Origin: Nocardia beijingensis NBRC 16342
Lineage (GTDB): Bacteria > Actinomycetota > Actinomycetes > Mycobacteriales > Mycobacteriaceae
Assembly (NCBI RefSeq): GCF_001612785.1
Contig: NZ_BDBC01000012.1
Span: forward strand, 186,001 to 250,000
Reading direction: 5' to 3'
Length of the DNA stretch: 64,000 nt
The position numbers and the translations under genes are program-made. Each line of letters opens with the position of its first letter. Within the stretch, counting starts at the first letter, position 1. Shown here piece after piece: positions 1-9,501 of the stretch. The notes under the pieces are model-generated. The model saw only the letters and a program-made list of their open reading frames with translations, was not told the origin of the DNA and did not search any database.

Positions 1-201
1 GCCCTTCAGGAAGCTGTCGAACAGCGCCTGGTGCGCACGGCCGATCTCCTCGCCGCCGTGGTAGACGGTGCCGACATAGGTGATGTCGGTGGCGTCGGCG
101 GTGAAGCAGGCGCCGTAGGCGGCGCCGTCGCCGCGATCCCATGCCTGCCTGCTGCGCTCGATGAGGGCGCGAATGGCGTCGATGTCGGTGTCGGTGGTCA
201 T
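1..201 (-). CDS. SnoaL-like (SgcJ/EcaC family) protein, C-terminus outside window
   Basis: The 67 codons visible begin at the ATG at 201, preceded by AAGGAG eight bases upstream, and run off the left edge of the window. The fragment reads as the N-terminal half of an NTF2-fold protein: an opening helix (IRALIERSRQAWDRGD), then the family block AAYGACFTADATDITYVGT, then GGEEIGRAHQALFDSFLKG. Members of this family bind small hydrophobic molecules or act as isomerases or cyclases; the substrate cannot be inferred. It is a paralogue of the protein at 930-1568, which shares the AHxALFxxFLKG block, and it follows the SDR gene by 12 bp, so the three genes look like one operon. Confidence 0.8.
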   Translation of the reverse strand, partial: MTTDTDIDAIRALIERSRQAWDRGDGAAYGACFTADATDITYVGTVYHGGEEIGRAHQALFDSFLKG

Positions 202-213
202 TTCTGTCTCCTT

Positions 214-933
214 CTAATCGGCCAGCAGAGCCAGGGCGGCCCGGCGGGGAAGCAACCGCGATGCGGCGACGAGCGCCCGGTTGAGCGGACTGGTGAACAC
301 GACGGCGCCAGTTCTGCGCGACAGAGCTCGCCGGGCCCGGTCCACCACCTGCTCGGGGGTCTGGAGCAGCCAGGGCGGCACGTCGGCGGCGGTCTGCGAA
401 GCGGTGGCGGTGACGCCGGGGCACAGGGCCAGCACCCGCACGCCCCGCATTCGCTGTTCGTGCCACAGTGTTTCGGACAAGGTCGTGACGAACGATTTGG
501 TGGCGCTGTAGACGGCAAGGCCCGGTTTCGGTGTGTGCCCGAGGGTGGAGGACACGTTCACCAGGACGCTGCCGGGGGTGGCCGCACCGAGAAAGGCGTG
601 GGCCAGCACGACCACCGCCCGGCAGTTCACATCCAACGTGGCGATCGACGCTTCGAGCCCGATCGCGGTGAAATCACCGTGCGCGGCGGTCCCGGCATTG
701 TTGACCAGCAGCGTGTAACCGCCGCCGCGTAGCCGTTCCGCGACCGCCGACAGCCCCTCTTCGGTGCCCAGATCGGCGGCGATGTGATCGTGCCCGGCAC
801 CGAGTTCGGCCATCAGCGCGTCCAGGCCATCGGTGCCACGCGCGACGGCCGTCACCGAATATCCCCGTGCTGCGAAAGATTTCGCGAAGGCACGCCCGAT
901 TCCCGCGCTGGCGCCGGTCACCAGCGCTCTCAC
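214..933 (-). CDS. SDR family NAD(P)-dependent oxidoreductase
   Basis: A 239-residue classical short-chain dehydrogenase/reductase. The N-terminal Rossmann motif is TGASAGIGRAF (residues 6-16), the structural motif is NNAGTAAHG, the catalytic serines lie in VNVSSTLG and the catalytic Tyr-Lys pair in YSATKSF. It starts with GTG at 933, which overlaps the stop of the upstream SnoaL-like gene by 4 bp (GTGA), implying translational coupling. The C-terminal part (VDRARRALSRRTGAVVFTSPLNR) resembles DltE-type SDRs that act on lipophilic carbonyls. The substrate is unknown; two flanking SnoaL-fold proteins suggest a three-gene unit modifying a small hydrophobic molecule. Confidence 0.88.
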   Translation of the reverse strand: MRALVTGASAGIGRAFAKSFAARGYSVTAVARGTDGLDALMAELGAGHDHIAADLGTEEGLSAVAERLRGGGYTLLVNNAGTAAHGDFTAIGLEASIATLDVNCRAVVVLAHAFLGAATPGSVLVNVSSTLGHTPKPGLAVYSATKSFVTTLSETLWHEQRMRGVRVLALCPGVTATASQTAADVPPWLLQTPEQVVDRARRALSRRTGAVVFTSPLNRALVAASRLLPRRAALALLAD

Positions 934-1568
934 CGTTCGGCCTCCGGCTGGGTCGCCGGGTCGAACAGGAACGAGATGCGCTCCATGACCGGCTGCCGCT
1001 TGGTGTTGTGGAAGCCGGCGATCCGCCAGCGGCCGTCGGCTTCCCGCACCAGTGTGTAGGTCTGGGTCTTGGACAACTCCGCCGGGCGATCACCTTCGTA
1101 ACGATCACCACGGCTGGTGACGATCGCGACGTCGCCGCCGAAGAAGCGCACTCCGAGGAAGGAGTCGGCGAGCTCGGTTCCCTTCAGGAATCCCGAGAAC
1201 AGAGCGCGGTGCGCCTCGGTCAGATCGCGGCGGCCCGCATAGTGGGTGCCGAGAAATGTGGTGTACGTGGCGTTTTCGGTGAAGGTCGCGCCGAACGCGT
1301 CGGCGTCGTTGCGGCCCCACGCCGCCGTCATGGTGGCGATGGTGTCGCACACCGCGCGCAGGTCCTCGGCACTGCCGCCGTCGGCGACGGCGTCCACGCA
1401 CGCGGCGACCCCCGTATTCCGGATATCCGAGGTCCGATCCAGCCACAGGTACCCGCCGCCGACGCCGACTCCGAGCGCCAGTGCGGCGGCTCCTACGACT
1501 CGGGCCACGGTGCGCCGTCGTGTGCTGGGCGACGCGGCAGGTTCGGTCCCGGTATCGGCCGATGTCAT
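930..1568 (-). CDS. Membrane-anchored SnoaL-like (SgcJ/EcaC family) protein
   Basis: About 212 residues. Residues 20-45 form one hydrophobic segment (VVGAAALALGVGVGGGYLW) after a basic stretch, consistent with an N-terminal membrane anchor or uncleaved signal, so the NTF2-fold domain (residues 60-205) is probably outside the membrane. The domain shows WGRNDADAFGATFTENATYT and a C-terminal LVREADGRWRIAGFHNTKRQPV strand pair typical of SgcJ/EcaC proteins. A GTG lies one codon before the chosen ATG; GGGAAAGG eight bases upstream favours the ATG at 1568. It is first in an operon with the SDR (4-bp overlap) and a second SnoaL-like gene. Its promoter region holds a cluster of GAAGA/TCTTC inverted repeats. 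Confidence 0.82.
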   Translation of the reverse strand: MTSADTGTEPAASPSTRRRTVARVVGAAALALGVGVGGGYLWLDRTSDIRNTGVAACVDAVADGGSAEDLRAVCDTIATMTAAWGRNDADAFGATFTENATYTTFLGTHYAGRRDLTEAHRALFSGFLKGTELADSFLGVRFFGGDVAIVTSRGDRYEGDRPAELSKTQTYTLVREADGRWRIAGFHNTKRQPVMERISFLFDPATQPEAER

Positions 1569-1601
1569 CACGAAAACCTTTCCCTCAGCATTTTCTATAT
1601 C

Positions 1602-1645
1602 GAAGATGCTTCTTCTTAGAAGATGTCTCTTCGTTAAGGAAGAGA
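1602..1645. promoter_or_regulatory. Cluster of TCTTC/GAAGA inverted repeats upstream of the SnoaL-SDR operon
   Basis: Three inverted repeats built from the same half-site lie side by side in an AT-rich stretch: GAAG-ATG-CTTC (1602-1612), TCTTC-TTA-GAAGA (1611-1623) and TCTCTTC-GTTAAG-GAAGAGA (1626-1645). They sit 35-80 bp before the start codon of the gene at 930-1568, with a -10-like TATAGA between. This is the geometry of an operator for a dimeric repressor or activator. No regulator gene adjoins it, so the binding protein is unknown. Confidence 0.5.
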
Positions 1646-1746
1646 TTAGGGTAGTCGGCTTCGCGTGTCAACACGGGGAGTGCTGCCCGACCCTTCCGCG
1701 CGATGCGGTCATCGCCGCGAGGGTCGGGCAGACGAGTTGTTGGTGG

Positions 1747-2442
1747 TCAGCCCAGCGTTTTCAGCAGTTCCTCCGCCACACCCGCGGAGGAGGCCGGGTT
1801 CTGTCCGGTGATGAGCGTGCGGTCCACCACCACGTTCGGGGTCCACGGATCGGCCTCGCGGAAGTCGGCGCCGAGCTCGACCAGCCGGTCCTGCAACAAC
1901 CATCGGGCCTTGTCCGCGAGACCCGCCTGGGTCTCTTCGGCGTTGGTGAAGCCGGTGAGGGTGTAGCCGGCGAATGGGTTCGCGCCGTCCTCCCCCTCGG
2001 CTGCGAGCAGCGCCGCGGGCGCGTGGCACACCACCGCCAGCGGCTTGCCGGAGGCCAGGACGGCGGTGATCAGCCTGCCGGAGTCGGCGTCGACCGCGAG
2101 GTCTTCCATCGGCCCGTGCCCGCCGGGATAGAACACCGCCACGTAGTCGGCGAGATCCACCTTCGCCAGCTCGACGGGGTTGTTCAGCTCGGTGCTCGTG
2201 GCGATCACCCGCGCTCGATGGTCGGCGGTCTCCTGGCCGTCGTTCACCTCGGGCGCGAGGCTGCCCTTGTCCACACTCGGCACCACACCGCCGGGCGTGG
2301 CCACCACGATGTCGTATCCCGCCCCCTTCAGTTTTTCGAACGGCACCACGAATTCCTCGGCCCAGAAGCCGGTCGGGTGCTCGGTTCCGTCGGCCAGCGT
2401 CCAGTGGTCGGCTCCGGTCATCACGAAAAGGATCTTCGACAT
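1747..2442 (-). CDS. DJ-1/PfpI superfamily (HSP31-like) protein
   Basis: 231 residues. The frame is open 20 codons further upstream, but the ATG at 2442 has GGAG nine bases before it and begins with the typical beta strand MSKILFVMTGADHWTL. The nucleophile elbow is VVCHAPAAL, with the reactive Cys followed by His as in HSP31-type glyoxalase/deglycase proteins. FYPGGHGPMEDLA supplies the acid residue region, and FAGYTLTGFTNAEE is characteristic of type-1 glutamine-amidotransferase-domain stress proteins. Likely role: cytosolic detoxification of methylglyoxal or chaperone-like stress protection. It stands alone between two intergenic regions. Confidence 0.88.
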   Translation of the reverse strand: MSKILFVMTGADHWTLADGTEHPTGFWAEEFVVPFEKLKGAGYDIVVATPGGVVPSVDKGSLAPEVNDGQETADHRARVIATSTELNNPVELAKVDLADYVAVFYPGGHGPMEDLAVDADSGRLITAVLASGKPLAVVCHAPAALLAAEGEDGANPFAGYTLTGFTNAEETQAGLADKARWLLQDRLVELGADFREADPWTPNVVVDRTLITGQNPASSAGVAEELLKTLG

Positions 2443-2823
2443 GGTTCTGTTCTCCATCGTCGGGAACCCGCTCGCTCGGTCGAGCGCGGGTCTTCCAGTC
2501 ATGTCGCGCCGCTCCGCGACCGCGGAAGAAGGTGAACCGCGGGCGCCGGGATCGCAGGCTGCGACACTGTCGACGCTAGCCCTCCGCGACCACGGGGCAC
2601 CAATGCGAACGACCGATTCCCGGCATCGAGTCGTCGATGGATTCTCCTCCCGCCGACCCGACTGCCCGACCTCACGCGGGGCGCGGTCACAGCCGACGAC
2701 CTGGAGTTCGCGACGATTCCCGTTTCACTTTTTGCCCCACCCATGGCCGCGCGGCGGCGCCGATCGGGCGCTCAGCGCCATCCCTCGCCTGACCTGGTCT
2801 GTTTTCCGCGCCATACTGGACCG
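2443..2823. other. Intergenic region between DJ-1-like and ANTAR genes
   Basis: No convincing gene is seen. An imperfect GC-rich inverted repeat (ACCCGCTCGCTC / GAGCGCGGGT, 2466-2493) lies just upstream of the DJ-1-like start and may be a regulatory or transcript-end structure. The right end holds the probable leaderless promoter of the ANTAR gene. Confidence 0.4.
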
Positions 2824-2824
2824 G
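2789..2824 (+). promoter_or_regulatory. Probable leaderless promoter of the PAS-ANTAR gene
   Basis: CTGACC (2789-2794) and CATACT (2812-2817) are spaced 17 bp apart and resemble -35 and -10 elements. The -10 ends six bases before the GTG at 2824, so transcription would begin on or next to the start codon. No Shine-Dalgarno sequence precedes that GTG, which agrees with a leaderless transcript. Confidence 0.5.
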
Positions 2825-3507
2825 TGACAGAGATGGGACAGTGCGCGCAGGACACTGCGCGCAAGATGCTCGGTGGTTGCCCGGATATCGGCAGCTTCCG
2901 ATTCTGGTTCGCCGACCAACGCTGGGAATGGTCCGACGACGCCGCGGCGATCTACGGGTACGCACCAGGAGAGGCCGAGCCGTCCGCCGAGCTGCTGCAG
3001 CGCCACCTGCACCCCGACGACCGCGAGCGGGTCGCCCAGGCGCTCGCCGACGCCGTCGAGACCGCATCGCCGTTCTGCACCCGCCACCGGATCATCGACA
3101 CCGAGAACGAGACGCACGACGTCATCGTCATCGGCGACCAGCTGTTCGACGAGGACGGCGCCGTGGTGGGTTCCGCCGGTTACCTCATCGATGTCACCGA
3201 GACGCTCGAAGACAACCGGCAGGAGACCCTGGACGACCTGTTACCGGACGTGATCGATGCCCGCGCGGTGATCGAACAGGCCAAGGGCGTGATCATGTTC
3301 GTCTACGGCGTCAACGCCGATCAGGCGTTCCGTGTGCTGCGCTGGCGCTCGCAGGAAACCAACATCAAGATCCGCACGCTGGCCGAGCAGCTCGTCGCCG
3401 ACGTCGTCGCGATGGGCGGTGCGCTCGTCCAGCAACGCACCCGCTTCGACCATCTCCTGCTGACCCTCCAGCGCCGGGTGACGCCCCGGCAACCCGTCGC
3501 GGACTAG
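2824..3507 (+). CDS. PAS and ANTAR domain response regulator
   Basis: 227 residues from the GTG at 2824; an ATG three codons later is the alternative. Residues about 20-125 form a PAS_3-type sensor fold (FADQRWEWSDDAAAIYGYAP, then HPDDRERVAQAL, ending GYLIDVTETLEDN). Residues about 145-205 are an ANTAR RNA-binding domain with the usual start (VIDARAVIEQAKGVIMFVYG) and the alternating aromatic/Ala pattern AFRVLRWRSQETNIKIRTLAEQLV. ANTAR proteins bind paired hexaloop hairpins in mRNA leaders and prevent transcription termination; PAS-ANTAR proteins are common in mycolic actinomycetes. The signal and RNA target are unknown. The gene stands alone. Confidence 0.9.
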   Translation: MTEMGQCAQDTARKMLGGCPDIGSFRFWFADQRWEWSDDAAAIYGYAPGEAEPSAELLQRHLHPDDRERVAQALADAVETASPFCTRHRIIDTENETHDVIVIGDQLFDEDGAVVGSAGYLIDVTETLEDNRQETLDDLLPDVIDARAVIEQAKGVIMFVYGVNADQAFRVLRWRSQETNIKIRTLAEQLVADVVAMGGALVQQRTRFDHLLLTLQRRVTPRQPVAD

Positions 3508-3590
3508 CGCCGAACGGGTGAGCGTTCGCTCCGCCGCCAGGAGCACACAGCCGCGCTGATCAGGTCACGTCGATCGCTCACGGCGCCGGG

Positions 3591-4010
3591 TCACTGCTCG
3601 GAACCTTCCAGAACGGCCAGTACCGCCGACGTGTCCTGGTAGTAGGGCCGGAACTCGGTGATCAGGCCGTCCCGGAAGCTGATCCATTGCAGGAGCGAGG
3701 TTTGCAGTATCCGACCGGTGCGCCGCGCACGCAGACGCCCCCTGCTGTAGACCACGACCCTGGCCTCGTCGCCGAGGAATTGCTGCTCGTCGAACCACAA
3801 TCCGTCCCAGCTGTCGCGCATGGCGGCGATGAACCCGCGGAACCCGTCGCGTCCGTGCCAGTCGCCGCCATAGGGCAGGCTCGATGCCTGGCGCATGACC
3901 ACATCCGGCGCCAGATGCCGGGCCAGTTCCTCGAACCCGGCCGCATCGGCGAGATACGCCGCCTCCGACGCGTAGAATGCCCGCAGGGTGCTCATCACAT
4001 CAGCTGTCAT
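3591..4010 (-). CDS. SnoaL-like / NTF2-fold protein
   Basis: Roughly 140 residues from the ATG at 4010; ATGs at 4022 and 3995 are alternatives and none has a clear ribosome site. The domain is a compact NTF2 fold: MSTLRAFYASEAAYLADAAG, then HLAPDVVMRQASSLPYGGDWHGRDGFRGFIAAM, then a beta sheet ending LLQWISFRDGLITEFRPYYQD. This pattern matches SnoaL-like polyketide-cyclase-type or nuclear-transport-factor-2-like proteins that bind small lipophilic ligands. The reading frame stays open far upstream but that part is low-complexity and lacks domain features. It is convergent to the ANTAR gene and divergent from the sulfatase. Confidence 0.78.
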   Translation of the reverse strand: MTADVMSTLRAFYASEAAYLADAAGFEELARHLAPDVVMRQASSLPYGGDWHGRDGFRGFIAAMRDSWDGLWFDEQQFLGDEARVVVYSRGRLRARRTGRILQTSLLQWISFRDGLITEFRPYYQDTSAVLAVLEGSEQ

Positions 4011-4269
4011 GCGCACGATCATCGTCACGGTCACCCCGCCCGCGCTGGCGAGAATCAGCCCTCGCGATCGGCCGGGTGACGCGCTGCTCCGGCCTTCTGG
4101 CGCTCGGATCGGCGCGCGAACTCCGTGATGGGTGCGGCACCCGGGCCGGACGGGGGCGGCGTGTCCGCGCCCGGAGTGCGGGTAGCGCGGGCCGGACGGC
4201 GCTACGGTACACAGCACCGAGATTCTCCGCGTTCCATTCGACCGAACAGCACTCATTCGTGGAGGAACA

Positions 4270-5934
4270 TTGCCGAGCTCGTTCACACGCAGGGGATTTC
4301 TGACCAGTGCCGCCACCTCGGCCACGGCCGCGGCCGCCGTGTCGAGCGCGGCCGCGCCGGGCAAGGCTCGCGCGGACACCGACCCGGACAAGCCGAACAT
4401 CCTGGTGATCATCGTGGACGAGATGCGGACACCCGTGTGGTTCCCCGATCAGCAGACGCTGGACGCCGTCCTGCCGAATATCGCCCGGATCCGCCGGGGT
4501 AGTGTGTCGTTCGAGAATCACTACACCGCGGCCAACGATTGCACGCCTGCTCGCGGCTGCCTGCTCACCGGCCTGTACGCGCAGCAGACCGGGGTCATGG
4601 TCGTGTCGGAATCGACTCTGTCGCCTTTGTTCCCCACGTGGGGGTCCATGTTGCGCGACCACGGTTACGACACCACGTACTGGGGCAAGTGGCATCTCGG
4701 CAGCTATCCGGATCGCACCCCGGGCGCGCTGGAGGCCTACGGTTTCCACGGCGGCACCTATCCCTCGCCGAACGGCGCTCCGGGACAAGGGCTGCAAGCG
4801 GATCCGAAGATCGTCGACCAATTCGCCGACTGGTTCCACAACGATTCCGGCGACGCGCCATGGTGCACGACGGTGTCGCTGGTCAATCCGCACGACATCC
4901 AGTGGTGGCCGCGCTGGACCCGGCGCGACCAGTTCAACGCCGACATCCCGCGCTGGATGAACGAACTGCCGCCCAACTTCGAATCACTCGAACAGCTGTC
5001 GCGCAAACCCCGCCTGCAGATGGCGCTGGTCGAGGTCTCGGCGGTGGCGTTCGGGGCGGCGCCCTACGGAACGCAGGAGGCCATGCGGGCCTGGGTCGAG
5101 ATGCGCAATCTGTATCTGTGGGCGCAGCAGCAGGTCGACATCCAGATCGGCCGCGTGCTCGACACCTTGCAGTCGCGTCCCGACGTGGCCGCCAACACCG
5201 TCGTCGTCTTCACCTCCGACCACGGCGACTACGCCGGCTCTCACGGCCTCCACGGCAAGGGCGGCGCCGCCTACGACGAGGCGCTGCGCGTCCCGCTCTA
5301 CGTCCACGACCCGCGCGGCTACCTGAGCCCGGTGAACGGCACGAGCACCAGAGACCAGTTGACCTCGAGTGTCGATTTCACTCCCCTGCTGCTCACCATC
5401 GGCACCGGTGGCGACCAGTGGCGCGGCGACGGACGCTACGAGCATCTCAGCGGGCGTCTGGACATCGCCGCACTCTGCCGTAACCCGGCGGCCGCGGGCA
5501 GGCCGTGGGTCGCCCACACCACCGACGAGGCCTCGATCGAGGAAGCGGCGATGCTGTTCAACCAGGACGCCCCGGGCCACGTCGCGATGGTGCGCACCCC
5601 GGACGCGAAGTTCGCCTCCTATTCCCATTGGGTGCACGGCCGGATCCAGATCGACCCGGCGGCCGGACAGGAATTCGAGCTCTACGACTACAGCACCGAC
5701 GGAGGCAGGCTCGAACTCGACAACCAGGCCGCGACCGGGAATCCGTTGCGCGGCGAGATGGAATCGCTGCTGGACAACGTCATCCGTACCGAGATCCAGC
5801 AGCCGCTGCCGCCGTATCTGCGAGCCGCTCAGGAAGAAGGCATCGGCGACTACATCTCGGCGCAGACGAACGTGCTGGTCCAAGCCGAACGGATCGGCAA
5901 CGCCCTGCTGGATGCCGTGCCGAAGCCGTCCTAG
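4270..5934 (+). CDS. Tat-exported type I sulfatase
   Basis: 554 residues from a TTG start at 4270, chosen because GGAGGAA lies just upstream. The N-terminus is a twin-arginine signal (FTRRGFLTS, then an Ala-rich core ending at AAPGKARA), so the enzyme should be exported folded. The metal-binding start of the fold is ILVIIVDEMRTP. The sulfatase signature CTPAR has Cys91, the residue converted to formylglycine, with Pro93 and Arg95. YWGKWHLG is signature II, and FTSDHGDYAGSHGLHGKG gives the second metal site. It hydrolyses a sulfate (or possibly phosphonate) ester; the substrate is unknown. Maturation needs a formylglycine-generating enzyme, not in this window. It ends 3 bp from the stop of the convergent carboxylic acid reductase gene. 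Confidence 0.93.
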   Translation: MPSSFTRRGFLTSAATSATAAAAVSSAAAPGKARADTDPDKPNILVIIVDEMRTPVWFPDQQTLDAVLPNIARIRRGSVSFENHYTAANDCTPARGCLLTGLYAQQTGVMVVSESTLSPLFPTWGSMLRDHGYDTTYWGKWHLGSYPDRTPGALEAYGFHGGTYPSPNGAPGQGLQADPKIVDQFADWFHNDSGDAPWCTTVSLVNPHDIQWWPRWTRRDQFNADIPRWMNELPPNFESLEQLSRKPRLQMALVEVSAVAFGAAPYGTQEAMRAWVEMRNLYLWAQQQVDIQIGRVLDTLQSRPDVAANTVVVFTSDHGDYAGSHGLHGKGGAAYDEALRVPLYVHDPRGYLSPVNGTSTRDQLTSSVDFTPLLLTIGTGGDQWRGDGRYEHLSGRLDIAALCRNPAAAGRPWVAHTTDEASIEEAAMLFNQDAPGHVAMVRTPDAKFASYSHWVHGRIQIDPAAGQEFELYDYSTDGGRLELDNQAATGNPLRGEMESLLDNVIRTEIQQPLPPYLRAAQEEGIGDYISAQTNVLVQAERIGNALLDAVPKPS

Positions 5935-5937
5935 CTG

Positions 5938-8900
5938 CTACAGCAAGCCCCGCACCCGCAGGTCGGTGACGTATTTCTCGATGAGTTCCCGGGAGATCTG
6001 CGGAATATCCTGATCCGCCCCGATTTTCGCCGCTCGGACGGCGGCCCGGAATTTCTCCGCGGGCAACGCCGAGCCGCGAACGGCCGGGGACGGTCGCCGA
6101 TAGGCGTGCAGCAACGGCAGCACCGACGCCTGGCGCTGTCCTTCCGGTAGCGCCCGCAGCGCGGTCTCGAATCGGGTGACCCACTCGTCGTAGTCGGCGA
6201 TCCGCTCGATGCGATGGCCCGCGTCGATCAGCCAGTCGACGAACTCGTCGAGCGAGCGGCCGTCGTCGTGCGGATTGAGCACGTCGTAACTCTGGAAACC
6301 CGTTCCGGGCGCCGCGCCGAGCGTGGTGATCGCCTCGGCGGTGAAGTCGGCGGGCAGGCCGTCGTAGTGGGCGCGCCTGCGGTTGCCGTCGGCGTCGGTG
6401 CGGTAGAAGGAGAACGGCGCGATCCCGGTCAGCAGCAGGCTCAGCAGCAGCCGGGTGAAGATGTCCGGCACGTTGAGCTGACCGGCGTAGCGCCGGTCGG
6501 CGAGGATCATGTCCGAACGGAACACCGCGACCGGCAGTCCGCACAGGTCGTTGGCCTCGCGCAGCAACACCTCGCCCGCCCACTTGCTGTTGCCGTAGCC
6601 GTTGGCGTAGCTGTCGTCCACCGCGCGGACCGCGCTGATCTCGCGGATGTCGCCGTCCTCGGCGAAGACGGCCGGGTCGATCTGCGTGGCGACGGCGACG
6701 GTGGACAGATAGGTGAACGGCTTGAGCCGCGTGGTCAGGGCCAGCCGGATCAGCTCGGCGGTGCCGACCACGTTGGGGCCCCACAGTTGCCGGTACGGCA
6801 GCACGTGGTTGACCAGCGCGGCGGGATGCACGATCAGATCGACCTGGTCGGCCAGCCGTTGCCACGTCCGGTCGTCGAGGCCGAGGTTCGGCTCACCGAT
6901 GTCGCCCGGGATGACCTCCAGATGCGCGGCGGCCAGCTCCTGGAACTCCCGCACCAGGGCGGGATCCCCGGAGTCGAAGGCGCCCTCGAGTCGCTTGCGC
7001 GCCGCGGCCGCGTCCGAGCCACGGACCAGGCAGACCAGTGTGCCCGCGCTGTCGTGCATCCGCCGCAGCCACTCCAGGCACAGGAAACGGCCGAGGTAGC
7101 CGTTCGCACCGGTCAGCAGCACCGTGCGCGCGGCCGCGGCGGGGCGCGGCAGGGCCGGCGCCTCGGCGATCGTGCGGGCGTCGAGGAACTTGTCCAGCGT
7201 CAGATCGGCGGCGCGGACGTGGGTTCCGGCGCCGTGCACGGAGGCGTAGGTGGCGCCTCGTGTGCCGGAAGCGCGCTCGGACTCGATGTATCCGGCCACT
7301 TCGCGCAGGCCGTTGGCCGGGCTGATCACCACCGACACCGGCACCTCGATCTCGAAGATCTCGTGCAGCAGGTTCGACAGCGACAGCGCCGAGAGCGAGT
7401 CGCCGCCGAGATCGCCGAAGTGGGCGTCGGGACGCAGATCGGTGTCCGCGCAGCCGAGCACGGCCTTCGCCGCGCGGCTCACCGTCTCCAGCACCGGCAG
7501 CTCGTCCGCGCTGCGGCGCAGGTCGAGCAGTTCGTTCTCCTGCCCGGCGGCCAGCTCGGCGTACAGCTCCTGCAAACGCGGCTCGTAGCGTTCTTTCAGC
7601 TTGGGGCGCAGCAGTTTTCCGATGCCGCTGAGCAATCCGTTGGCGGTGGTGAACGGCTCCGGCTCGATGAGGAACTCGCGCGGGATCTCGTAGGACTGCA
7701 GTTCGGCGTCCTTGGCGAGCCGGCGCAGCGACTCGCTCAGCGCGGTCTTCATCTTCTCGGCGTCACCCCAGGCCAGGACGTCCTCGGTGGGCACGATCAC
7801 GGCGAGCAGATAGGAGCGTTCGCTGCTGCCGTAGACGAAGATCTGCCGGATCAGCGGACTGGTCGCGTAGACCGACTCCAGGCGCGACACCGCGACGAAT
7901 TCGCCCTGGGACAGTTTCAGCACGTTGTTGCGGCGGTCGACGTAGACCAGGCGATCCGGGGCGAGTTCGGCGACGATGTCGCCGGTCTTGTAGAAGCCGT
8001 CGGCGTCGAAGACCTCGGCCGTGATCTCGGGCCGCTTGTAGTAGCCAGAGATCAGGGTGGTGCTCTTCAACAGCAGCTCGCCGCGCGGATGCGGTTTGTC
8101 GGTCCGGAAGTAGCCCAGCTCGGGGACGTCGGCGAGCTTGTAGTCGAGCACCGGCGGCCGCTGCACCCGTTCGTCGATGACGACCACGCCACCCGCTTCG
8201 GTCGACCCGTAGCCGTCGTGCAACTCCAGATCCAGCACCGACTCCACGAACGATTTCATCTCCGCCGACACCGGAGCGCTCCCGCAGATCGCCATGACCA
8301 GGCGCCCGCCCAGGAAACGTTCGCGCAGTTCGGTTTTCACCTCGGCTTCCACCGCGGCCCGGTCCACGCCCGGTCCGTCGCGCCGGTCGACCTCGCTGCG
8401 GAAGCGCTGGAAAACCATGTCGCACACCCGAGGAACGAGGAACAGCTCGGTCGGACGGGCCAGCGCGATGTCCTCGAACAGCGTCGACATGTCGCTCCTG
8501 GCCGCGAAATACGCGGTGCCGCCGCGCGCCAGCACGCCGGTCAGCGACCCGCGCCCGGCCACATGGCTCATCGGCATGTAGTTGAAGTTGATCGCGGCGA
8601 CCTCGGGCCGGTTCGCCCATCCCCTGGCGACCAGCCGCTGGCCGTACATCGCGCCTTTCGGCGTGCCGGTGCTTCCCGAGGTGTAGATCAATAGTGCCAG
8701 CGGGTCCGCATCCGGCTCCGCGGCGAACAGCGGCGCAGGCGGCAGCGACCGGCCGCGCGCCAGTACCTCGTCGAGCGATTCGATGCGCACCGGGCTGCCC
8801 GACTCGGCCAGCCGCGCGCGAGCCGCGTCGAACGCCGCGCGCTGGTCGTCGTCCCCGGGGTGGTAGTCGAAGACGACCAGCCGTCGCGGCCCGGAGTCCG

Positions 8901-9441
8901 ACAGCGCGCACGTCACCGCGGCGTCGAGCAGCTCCGGCGTCGCCGCGAGCACCCGTGGCTCGGTCTCCGCCACGATCGCGGCGAGCTGGGCGACCGGGGC
9001 GCTGGATTGCATGGGCACCGCGACCAGGCCGAGGTGGATGCAGGCCAGGTCGAGAGTGGTGTAGTCACTGCTGGTGAAGCCGAGGATGCCCACGAAGTCG
9101 CCGGCCCGCAGCGGTGTGTCCGCGTCACCGTGCCACGCGGCGGCCACCGCGCGCACGCGCTCCCACAGCTTGCCGTAGGTGATGGTGTCGAACCGCGGCA
9201 GCAGCGTGGCGGTGGTGCGGCCGGTCTCGTCGGTGCGCAGCTCGGTCGCGCGCTGGCCGAGGGCGGGCCGGTCGGCGTAACCGACCATGACCGTCTCGAC
9301 GATCTGGGCGAGTCCCAGTCCGGGCTCGCGAATCTTCGCGGTGACGTCCGCACGCGGTGTGGCGTTGCGGATGTCGTCGTATTCGGCATACAGCCGGGAG
9401 ATGCGGCGCTCGAGCCGCTCCCTGCGTGTCTCCGGTGCCAC
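5938..9441 (-). CDS. car: Carboxylic acid reductase (adenylation-thiolation-reductase)
   Basis: 1167 residues, the family's usual length. The frame extends 12 codons upstream, but the GTG at 9441 is preceded by GAAGGAGG and is the better start. Residues 1-650 are an adenylation domain ([37 protein letters not shown]). The carrier domain carries the phosphopantetheine site GGDSLSAL with Ser682. The reductase domain starts at [13 protein letters not shown] (NADPH site) and has the catalytic pair Tyr949 and Lys953 in [16 protein letters not shown]. The enzyme reduces carboxylic acids to aldehydes with ATP and NADPH, cytosolic. It needs a phosphopantetheinyl transferase, not encoded here. The physiological substrate is unknown. 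Three bases separate its stop from that of the convergent sulfatase gene. Confidence 0.97.
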   Translation of the reverse strand: MAPETRRERLERRISRLYAEYDDIRNATPRADVTAKIREPGLGLAQIVETVMVGYADRPALGQRATELRTDETGRTTATLLPRFDTITYGKLWERVRAVAAAWHGDADTPLRAGDFVGILGFTSSDYTTLDLACIHLGLVAVPMQSSAPVAQLAAIVAETEPRVLAATPELLDAAVTCALSDSGPRRLVVFDYHPGDDDQRAAFDAARARLAESGSPVRIESLDEVLARGRSLPPAPLFAAEPDADPLALLIYTSGSTGTPKGAMYGQRLVARGWANRPEVAAINFNYMPMSHVAGRGSLTGVLARGGTAYFAARSDMSTLFEDIALARPTELFLVPRVCDMVFQRFRSEVDRRDGPGVDRAAVEAEVKTELRERFLGGRLVMAICGSAPVSAEMKSFVESVLDLELHDGYGSTEAGGVVVIDERVQRPPVLDYKLADVPELGYFRTDKPHPRGELLLKSTTLISGYYKRPEITAEVFDADGFYKTGDIVAELAPDRLVYVDRRNNVLKLSQGEFVAVSRLESVYATSPLIRQIFVYGSSERSYLLAVIVPTEDVLAWGDAEKMKTALSESLRRLAKDAELQSYEIPREFLIEPEPFTTANGLLSGIGKLLRPKLKERYEPRLQELYAELAAGQENELLDLRRSADELPVLETVSRAAKAVLGCADTDLRPDAHFGDLGGDSLSALSLSNLLHEIFEIEVPVSVVISPANGLREVAGYIESERASGTRGATYASVHGAGTHVRAADLTLDKFLDARTIAEAPALPRPAAAARTVLLTGANGYLGRFLCLEWLRRMHDSAGTLVCLVRGSDAAAARKRLEGAFDSGDPALVREFQELAAAHLEVIPGDIGEPNLGLDDRTWQRLADQVDLIVHPAALVNHVLPYRQLWGPNVVGTAELIRLALTTRLKPFTYLSTVAVATQIDPAVFAEDGDIREISAVRAVDDSYANGYGNSKWAGEVLLREANDLCGLPVAVFRSDMILADRRYAGQLNVPDIFTRLLLSLLLTGIAPFSFYRTDADGNRRRAHYDGLPADFTAEAITTLGAAPGTGFQSYDVLNPHDDGRSLDEFVDWLIDAGHRIERIADYDEWVTRFETALRALPEGQRQASVLPLLHAYRRPSPAVRGSALPAEKFRAAVRAAKIGADQDIPQISRELIEKYVTDLRVRGLL

Positions 9442-9493
9442 GACGACCTCCTTCGGTCCTTGAACGCGCCTCCCCAAACACGTTAGCTCGACT

Positions 9494-9501
9494 AAGTACT
9501 T
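9494..9501. promoter_or_regulatory. AAGTACTT palindrome upstream of car
   Basis: A perfect 8-bp palindrome sits about 55 bp before the car start codon, framed by AGCT on both sides (9485-9510), in the 225-bp divergent region between car and the efflux pump gene. It could be an operator for either gene, but a short palindrome alone is weak evidence. Confidence 0.3.

Noticed and set aside
4011-4412. N-terminal extension of the SnoaL-like protein at 3591-4010
   Set aside because: The added residues are low-complexity, cross into the sulfatase gene on the other strand, and have no ribosome site.
6214-8694. Very long open frame on the plus strand opposite car
   Set aside because: It is the antisense shadow of a high-GC gene; composition is rich in Arg, Gly, His and Gln with no domain. 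The car gene on the other strand has all motifs intact.
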